DNA of 64,000 nt from positions 186,001 to 250,000 of the forward strand of contig NZ_OZ242038.1 in NCBI RefSeq assembly GCF_965205175.1, read 5' to 3'. Position numbers and translations under genes: made by a program. Of the stretch, positions 58,836 to 64,000 are shown in pieces. Within the stretch, counting starts at the first letter, position 1, and every line of letters starts with the position of its first letter. Below the pieces are notes generated by a model that was not told where the DNA came from, did no database searches, and saw only the letters and a list, made by a program, of their open reading frames with translations. The DNA is from Poriferisodalis sp965205175. Its GTDB lineage: Bacteria; Actinomycetota; Acidimicrobiia; Acidimicrobiales; Poriferisodalaceae.

Positions 58836-60410
58836 TCAGAGACCGAGTTCGTCGAGCAGCGGGATCAGGTCGCGCCGCAGCAGCTTGCCGGTGGACGTCC
58901 TGGGCAGTTCGTCCATCAGATGCACGAACTCGGGGCGCTTGAACGGCGCCAGCCGCTCGCGGGCATGAGCAGCCAGCTCGTCGCCGGACGTTGCAGCACC
59001 AGGGCGCACCACCGCCGCGGCTGCCACACGCTCGCCCCACTCCGCGCTCGGCAGGCCCACGACGGCGGCTTCGAGCACGTCGGGATGGTCGTAGAGGACA
59101 GCCTCGACCTCGTCGGGCAGGACGTTCTCGCCGCCCCTGATGATCATGTCGCCTGTGCGACCGTGCAGGAACAGGTAGTCGTCGTCGTCGAGGTAGCCGA
59201 GGTCGCCGGTATGCACCCAGCCCTCGTCGTCGATGGTGACGCGGGTCTTCTCGTCGTTGCCCCAGTAGCCGTCCATCGCACGAGCGGTCCACAGCTGCAC
59301 CTCGCCGATGACGCCCGGCGCCACCGGCTCGCCGCTGTCCGCATCGACCACCCGCACCTGCACGTCTTCGAGCACCTGCCCCACCGAGGACAGCCGATGG
59401 AGCTTGCGCTCCTGCTCTTGGGGGGTGCCCTCGATGCGATGGTCGTCGGGGTCCAGCACAGCGACGGTGGACGTGGTCTCGGTCTGACCGTAGGCGCCGG
59501 CGAACGCGACATGCGGCGGGAACTCCCGTATGGCGTGACGGATCACCGACGGCGGCATGGGCGCAGCGCCGTAGGTGACGGCTTCGAGGCTGTCGAACGC
59601 CGACGGGCTGAAGTTGGGCGCGTGCAGCACGCGTGCCAGCATCGTGGGCACCAAGAAGGCGTGGGTGACGCGGTGGCGTCGGATGCACTCGATCCACGAG
59701 TCCGCGTGGAACTGCGGCAACAGCACGACCACACGACCGCTGTAGAGAGCATTCAGCATCGAGGTCAGTCCCGCGATGTGGTACAGCGGTGCCGCGACCG
59801 CCATGCTGCCCATGTCCTCGCCGGTGGCGGCGTCGTTGGTGCCCGTGACGTAGCTGGTGACGGCACCGTTGGTGAGCTTCACGCCTTTGGGCATGGCCGT
59901 GGTGCCGCTCGTGTACAGCAGCGCGCACAGCCCGTCAGATTCGACGTCGGCGGGCACCGGCAGCTCGAACGACCCGTCACGCGCCGCCGCGTAGGAATCC
60001 GGGTCGTCGAGCACGTACACGTGCTCAAGGTCGGCGGGCTTGGTCGTGTGGACGAGGTCGAGATAACGCGACTGCGTGAACAGCACCTTGATGCCGCTGT
60101 CAGAGAGCAGGTGCGCCGTCTCCTCCTGAGCCGCACGGAAGTTCATCGGCACCACCGACGCGCCGGCGAACGCAGCGCCGAAGATGGCCTCCACGCTCTC
60201 GACGCTGTTGGTGGCAAAGACGCCGACCCGGTCGCCTTCGCCGACGCCCAGCGTGGTGAGCAGGCCGGCTGTGCGCGACACGTTGTCCAGCAGCTCTTGG
60301 TAGGTCACCTCGCGGGCCGTCCCGCCGGCTGCCTCCGGAGACGTGTCGATGAGGATGACCTGGTCGCCGGCAATTGTCGCCGGCATGAAGAGCAGCATTC
60401 CGAGATTCAC
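58836..60410 (-). CDS. Acyl-CoA synthetase/AMP-dependent ligase
   Basis: A 524-residue adenylate-forming enzyme. Core motifs: P-loop LLYTSGTTAMPKG, A5 YGQTETTSTVAVLD, A7 HTGDLGYLDDDDYLF, A8 hinge GRTGDMIIRGGENVLPDEVE and the catalytic Lys in RTSTGKLLRRDL near the C-terminus. It activates a carboxylic acid to acyl-AMP then acyl-CoA; family resemblance is to fatty-acid and long-chain or aromatic acyl-CoA ligases. GTG 60410 is the start (GGGGG 5 nt upstream). Its promoter region contains a 7-bp-arm palindrome (60442-60459), a likely TetR-type operator. Divergent from the beta-lactamase-like gene. Confidence 0.94.
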   Translation of the reverse strand: MNLGMLLFMPATIAGDQVILIDTSPEAAGGTAREVTYQELLDNVSRTAGLLTTLGVGEGDRVGVFATNSVESVEAIFGAAFAGASVVPMNFRAAQEETAHLLSDSGIKVLFTQSRYLDLVHTTKPADLEHVYVLDDPDSYAAARDGSFELPVPADVESDGLCALLYTSGTTAMPKGVKLTNGAVTSYVTGTNDAATGEDMGSMAVAAPLYHIAGLTSMLNALYSGRVVVLLPQFHADSWIECIRRHRVTHAFLVPTMLARVLHAPNFSPSAFDSLEAVTYGAAPMPPSVIRHAIREFPPHVAFAGAYGQTETTSTVAVLDPDDHRIEGTPQEQERKLHRLSSVGQVLEDVQVRVVDADSGEPVAPGVIGEVQLWTARAMDGYWGNDEKTRVTIDDEGWVHTGDLGYLDDDDYLFLHGRTGDMIIRGGENVLPDEVEAVLYDHPDVLEAAVVGLPSAEWGERVAAAAVVRPGAATSGDELAAHARERLAPFKRPEFVHLMDELPRTSTGKLLRRDLIPLLDELGL

Positions 60411-60441
60411 ATCGACCCCCTGTGACTCGATTGACGCGCCC

Positions 60442-60459
60442 GGTCGGAGCGGTCCGACC
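60442..60459. promoter_or_regulatory. Palindrome upstream of the AMP-ligase gene
   Basis: GGTCGGA (60442-60448) and TCCGACC (60453-60459) are perfect arms with a 4-nt spacer, 32 nt upstream of the GTG start at 60410. This symmetry is the usual form of TetR/FadR-like operators; no such regulator is in the window. Confidence 0.45.
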
Positions 60460-60516
60460 AGACAGATGTCACGGCAGATACTGGCAAGTGCGCCTCCCCG
60501 CGTGCCGAGCGGTCAA

Positions 60517-60572
60517 CCCAGAGCGGACGGCCCAGAGCAGTTAGCCCAGAACAGCCAGCCCAGAGCAGGCAG
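60517..60572. repeat. Four 14-bp tandem repeats between the AMP-ligase and serine hydrolase genes
   Basis: Units at 60517, 60531, 60545 and 60559 share CCCAGA(G/A)C(G/A)G and differ in the last four bases. The array sits in the 224-bp divergent spacer and could bind a repeat-recognising regulator or be a remnant of expansion. Confidence 0.7.
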
Positions 60573-60622
60573 CGCCACAGTCTGCCCACCGTTGCAGCCA
60601 TTGGCGCGCCCGCATCGGTTCC

Positions 60623-60628
60623 TACGCT
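60623..60628 (+). promoter_or_regulatory. -10 box of a leaderless promoter (serine hydrolase gene)
   Basis: TACGCT ends 6 nt before the ATG at 60635. Confidence 0.5.
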
Positions 60629-60634
60629 GTTCGC

Positions 60635-62062
60635 ATGAGAAGAATCGCAGCCGTCCTGCTCAGCCTCGGATTGACGATTGCCGCGTGCAGTTCCGACGAC
60701 GGTGCGATCCGGCAAGCCGAGCCGCAGGCATCCGCACCGACCTCGACGGGGCTTGCACCCACGACTGCCGCAGCCTCCCGGCCGACGACGGCCACCGCAG
60801 TGCCGACAACGGCGCTTCCGGCGCCGACGGTCACGACCGCTGCCGGCCCTACGGCATCAACCGGGGCGAACCCCGGCCCAGACGAGGACGTACAGGAACG
60901 GCAGGTCAGAGAACAAGCAGGGCGTGTGCGCGAGGAGATCGAAGCCCGACGCGACGTGCCGCTCGCGCAGCTGGATACCGAAGTCGAAGGCTGGATGGAC
61001 CGCACGGGGGTCCCTGGCGTGGTGCTCGCCGTCACGCACGAAGGCGCGCCGCCGCAGACCTTTGCGTGGGGCGTGAGCGACATCGCCGGCGGCACTCCGA
61101 TGACGGTCGATCACCACGTGCGCATCGGCTCGGTCACCAAAGCGGTGACCGCGGCTGTGGTGCTGCAGCTCGTCTCCGAAGGTACCGTCGAGCTCGATGC
61201 GCCGGTCGCTCGCTACTTGGGCGAGGACTGGGCGCCGGGATACGAGCACGCAGCTGCGGTGACAGTGCGCGACCTGCTCGGGCACACCTCCGGCTTCGTC
61301 GAGTACGCGTTCGACTTGGAGTTCTACCGACTCGCTGCCCCCCGGCTGGACGAGCAGATCTCTGCACCCGAGATCCTCAGATTCGCAGCCGACTACGGGC
61401 CGGTGGCGCAGCTGGGCACAGAGTTTCACTACAACACCACCGGCTACCTCGCAGCGGGCCTGCTCATCGAGGCGGTCACGGGCGAGACGGCGGCCGCGCA
61501 GCTGCGGTCCCGAGTCTTCGAGCCGCTCGGCCTCAGTCACACCTATCTGACACCGCAGGAGTTCCCGCCCGAGCCGACGGCGAACGGGTACGTCGGCGGC
61601 GCGATCGGCTACTTGATGGCCCCACTCCTCGGGCTCACCGGCGAGCACCGCATCACCCACAACGGTGCAACGCTGGTGGACATCGGCACGATCCCCGATG
61701 CCTTCGCCCGCTCCGCCGGATGGACCGGCGGCGGCATTGAGGCGCAGATCGGCGACGTGGCACTGCTGATCCGCGGACTGTTCGCGACGGAGGTGCTCGA
61801 CGAGAGCCAAGTCGCGCTGATGACGGCGGGCCACCCCGACGCTGCCAACGGCTACGGACTGGGCATATCGACCGACACCGTCGGCGGTCTGCGGGTGTAC
61901 TCCCACGGAGGCGGCGTGCCTGGCTTTCGCACGGTCGCGGCGTACGTGCCTGAGGTCGACCTCGGCATCGCGGTGACGGCCAACCTGCTGGGACTCGAAG
62001 ACGAAGACGACGTGGGCGCGCTGTTGGAACTCCTCGCCCCGATCCTGGCTGCCATGATCTGA
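60635..62062 (+). CDS. Serine hydrolase/beta-lactamase class C-like lipoprotein
   Basis: A 475-residue lipoprotein: signal MRRIAAVLLSLGLTIAAC with the Cys at about residue 18, a Thr/Ala-rich linker, then the beta-lactamase/DD-peptidase fold. Catalytic elements: RIGSVTKAVTAAV (SxxK), FHYNTTGYLAAGLLIE (YxN) and YSHGGGVPGFRT (HxG). The order is that of class C beta-lactamase-like esterases and D,D-carboxypeptidase relatives; true penicillin-hydrolysing activity is not indicated. It would act outside the membrane. The next gene, a CoA-transferase, starts 35 nt later with its own ribosome site. Confidence 0.92.
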   Translation: MRRIAAVLLSLGLTIAACSSDDGAIRQAEPQASAPTSTGLAPTTAAASRPTTATAVPTTALPAPTVTTAAGPTASTGANPGPDEDVQERQVREQAGRVREEIEARRDVPLAQLDTEVEGWMDRTGVPGVVLAVTHEGAPPQTFAWGVSDIAGGTPMTVDHHVRIGSVTKAVTAAVVLQLVSEGTVELDAPVARYLGEDWAPGYEHAAAVTVRDLLGHTSGFVEYAFDLEFYRLAAPRLDEQISAPEILRFAADYGPVAQLGTEFHYNTTGYLAAGLLIEAVTGETAAAQLRSRVFEPLGLSHTYLTPQEFPPEPTANGYVGGAIGYLMAPLLGLTGEHRITHNGATLVDIGTIPDAFARSAGWTGGGIEAQIGDVALLIRGLFATEVLDESQVALMTAGHPDAANGYGLGISTDTVGGLRVYSHGGGVPGFRTVAAYVPEVDLGIAVTANLLGLEDEDDVGALLELLAPILAAMI

Positions 62063-62097
62063 GGCGTCACCGCTGTCGCTGCGTCGAGGAGGCCCCT

Positions 62098-64000
62098 GTG
62101 AGCAAGCTGCTGGCCGGGATTCGAGTGCTGGAGCTGGCCACCGGCATATCGGGCCCGTACCTCGGGAAGCTCTTCGCCGATCATGGCGCCGACGTCATCA
62201 AGGTCGAGCCTCCGAGCGGCGATCCGGCCCGCCGCCACGGACCCTGGGGCGACGCGGCACTGCCAGCCGGCACCGACAGCCCCGGTGCCCAGAGCCCCAT
62301 TGTCGGCTGCCCCAGTCACGACTGCACAGAGCGGTCGCCGCTGTTCCTGCACCTGAACACCAACAAGCGCAGCGTCGTCGCTGATCTAAGCACCGCCGGG
62401 CCCGGTGCCGGCGAACGCAGTGCCGGCCAGCGCGATGCGGGCGACTTGGAGTTCGTCAAGGCTCTTGCGGCAACGTGCGACATCGTCATCGAGGCCTTTG
62501 CGCCGGGCCACCTAGACGGCTTGGGCTTGGGCTACGAGTCGCTCGCCGAGCTGCGCCCGGGCATCGTGCTCACCTCGATCACGCCGTTCGGCCAGACCGG
62601 TCCCTATGCCGGGGCGGGCTACCGCGGCAGCGACATCGTGACCTACGCCATGGGCGGACCGATGTGGGGCACGGGCATCGACGAGCGCGAACCGGTCAAG
62701 CTCAGCGGCGACGTCACCTCCTACCAGGTCGGCAATCTGGCAGCGGTGCCGACGCTGGCCGCCCACCAGATGAGCCGGCGCAGCGGGCGCTCGTTCCACA
62801 TCGATGTCTCGGCGTTCGAAGCGCAGGCCGGCACCATCGACCGGCGCACGTCGTTCTTGCTGTACCAGTCCTACACCGGCACCGACGTGAGCCGAGAACC
62901 TCGCCAGCCCCAGCGCGCTTCGCCGGTCGGCTTCTATCCGGTGATCGACGGCTGGGCGCTCGTGTTCACGCTGCCGAGCTGGGCGCCTCGGATGGCCCAG
63001 ACGCTGGCCGCTGCAGGTCTCGGGCTGGGGTCGCACGAGGAACCTTCGCTGGCCGAGCGTTTCGCGACCCCCGCTTGGATGCTCGACGAAAGCCTGCCCG
63101 AGGCGGTCGAGGCAGCGCTGTACCCGTGGCTGCTCAGCCACACGCGTGCCGACGTTGCTGCATCGGCGCAGGTACACAAGTGGGCGGTCATGCCGCTGAA
63201 CTCCCCGCTGGACGTGCTGAGCGACGGGCACTTTGCGGCCCGCGAGTTCTTCCTGCCGGTGACCCATCCCGTCGCGGGCACGGTCACCCAGCTCGCTGCG
63301 CCGTTCCGGCTGCACCCAGGCGGGCGCCCGGCGCGCCGCGCTCAGCCCGAGCCGCCACGCCCGGCGCCCTGGCTGGGACAGCACGACGCCGAAGTGCGCG
63401 ACGAGGTGCGCACGGTGAAGCACGCGAGCCTGCACTGCACAACCGGCGGACCGAGCCCCGCAGAGGCATCAAGCGCGGCCGGCGCGCCGGCCGCGGCTGC
63501 GCTCAGTCGCAGCGGCGTGGCGGAGGCCCCGACGCTGCCGCTCAGCGGCATCCGCGTGCTGGACCTCACGGTGGTGTGGGCCGGTCCGGGCTGCACGATG
63601 TATCTGTCGGACCTCGGCGCCGAGGTGATCCGCGTCGACAACCCCTACGTGTTCCCGACCGCCACCCGAGGCCACGTGGCCCGCCCGCCGGCACCGCTCG
63701 TGCCGGAACTCGGCCCGCTGTCCGGTTATCCCGACAACGACCCGGGCCGCCGACCGTGGAATCGCCACAACATGTTCAGCTCGCACGGCCGCGGCAAGCT
63801 GAGCTGCACGCTGGATGCCAGAACTGAGCTGGGGCGCGAGACGCTGGCGCGCCTCGTGGGCGAGACCGACGTGATCGTCGAGAACAACTCGCTGGGCGTG
63901 GTTCCGAAGCTGGGCCTCGACTGGGAGACGGTTCACGCTGCGAACCCCCGTGCCGTGATGCTGCGCATGCCGCCGATGGGGCTTGACGGCCCCTACTGCG
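62098..64000 (+). CDS. Double-domain CaiB/BaiF CoA-transferase, 3' end beyond window
   Basis: From GTG 62098 (ribosome site GAGGAGG 5 nt upstream) the frame is open to the window edge: 634 codons so far. Domain 1 starts MSKLLAGIRVLELATGISGP and includes FADHGADVIKVEPPSGDP, HLNTNKRSVVADL and EPVKLSGDVTSYQVGNLAA (catalytic Asp region). Domain 2 begins near residue 480 with LPLSGIRVLDLTVVWAGPGC and YLSDLGAEVIRVDNP. Two fused family III CoA-transferase domains are known in actinobacterial proteins of roughly 800-900 residues. An insert of about 30 residues (GTDSPGAQSPIVGCPSHDCT) follows GDPARRHGPWGD and is specific to this protein. The first domain looks complete; the second is cut by the window end. 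Confidence 0.9.
   Translation, partial: MSKLLAGIRVLELATGISGPYLGKLFADHGADVIKVEPPSGDPARRHGPWGDAALPAGTDSPGAQSPIVGCPSHDCTERSPLFLHLNTNKRSVVADLSTAGPGAGERSAGQRDAGDLEFVKALAATCDIVIEAFAPGHLDGLGLGYESLAELRPGIVLTSITPFGQTGPYAGAGYRGSDIVTYAMGGPMWGTGIDEREPVKLSGDVTSYQVGNLAAVPTLAAHQMSRRSGRSFHIDVSAFEAQAGTIDRRTSFLLYQSYTGTDVSREPRQPQRASPVGFYPVIDGWALVFTLPSWAPRMAQTLAAAGLGLGSHEEPSLAERFATPAWMLDESLPEAVEAALYPWLLSHTRADVAASAQVHKWAVMPLNSPLDVLSDGHFAAREFFLPVTHPVAGTVTQLAAPFRLHPGGRPARRAQPEPPRPAPWLGQHDAEVRDEVRTVKHASLHCTTGGPSPAEASSAAGAPAAAALSRSGVAEAPTLPLSGIRVLDLTVVWAGPGCTMYLSDLGAEVIRVDNPYVFPTATRGHVARPPAPLVPELGPLSGYPDNDPGRRPWNRHNMFSSHGRGKLSCTLDARTELGRETLARLVGETDVIVENNSLGVVPKLGLDWETVHAANPRAVMLRMPPMGLDGPYC

Noticed and set aside
58807..59928. 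Long Arg/His-rich minus-strand frame under the AMP-ligase
   Set aside because: Frame shadow of the AMP-ligase gene with biased composition only.
60517..60572. CRISPR-like array
   Set aside because: Units are 14 bp, contiguous and degenerate.

Overview
The window is GC-rich (about two thirds G+C by eye) and gene-dense. It looks like the chromosome of an uncultivated actinobacterium, most plausibly of class Acidimicrobiia; that placement is an inference. Supporting signs are a DUF3556 membrane protein, an SCO6745-type protein, a GpgS-like glycosyltransferase, a SigK/RskA/fasciclin module, threonine-rich (T)n linkers in secreted Calx-beta/FN3 proteins, and many genes with a TANNNT hexamer ending 5-7 nt before the start codon (leaderless transcripts). 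No rRNA, tRNA, CRISPR array, insertion sequence or prophage was recognised.

Layout. 1-6.7 kb: a partial Schlafen/AlbA-type regulator, an SMP-30 lactonase-like protein, a cytochrome P450, a 2-hydroxyacid dehydrogenase and a Ski2-like helicase. 6.7-15 kb: guaB, a glucosyl-3-phosphoglycerate synthase-like enzyme convergent with a GH13_18 glucosylglycerate phosphorylase-like enzyme, a copper amine oxidase and an acyl-CoA-dehydrogenase-fold protein. 15-20 kb: a nucleoside-type BMP/ABC importer whose ATPase and first permease share one reading frame. 20-24.3 kb: DUF3467, a cold-shock protein, an alpha/beta hydrolase, a GrdB/PrdB-like selenoprotein, a truncated haemoglobin and an SCO6745-type protein. 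24.4-29.6 kb: two large secreted (T)n-linked Calx-beta/FN3 proteins, each preceded by a poly-G tract, flanking an EthD-like gene. 29.6-40.4 kb: an AAA ATPase, pyruvate carboxylase, acyl-CoA dehydrogenase, fasciclin lipoprotein with sigK/rskA, a cation/proton antiporter and an SDR. 40.5-43.3 kb: decayed Fic, HepT and restriction-helicase genes around an intact amidohydrolase. 43.3-52 kb: an FAD oxidoreductase, a DUF3556 protein and a branched-chain amino acid-type ABC importer with LivH, LivM and LivG fused. 52-55 kb: a lower-GC island with a DNA methyltransferase-HNH fusion, a coupled micro-membrane protein, a frame-disrupted HExxH protein and a cobU/cobS deletion scar. 55-64 kb: a DUF1015 protein, CoA-transferases, an amidohydrolase, an AMP-ligase and a serine-hydrolase lipoprotein.

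The most interesting signal is at 21730-22698. A GrdB/PrdB-family gene is interrupted by one in-frame TGA exactly where a redox CxxC motif is expected (giving UPVC). A perfect 7-bp stem with a 5-nt loop starts 10 nt after that TGA and fits the bacterial SECIS geometry, so the gene should be read as one 322-residue selenoprotein rather than two fragments.

Functionally the region reads as a heterotrophic scavenger: importers for nucleosides and branched-chain amino acids or similar solutes, CoA-transferases, an acyl-CoA dehydrogenase and an AMP-ligase for organic acids, an anaplerotic carboxylase, and a compatible-solute or storage glucoside cycle. Several defence and B12-biosynthesis genes survive only as remnants.
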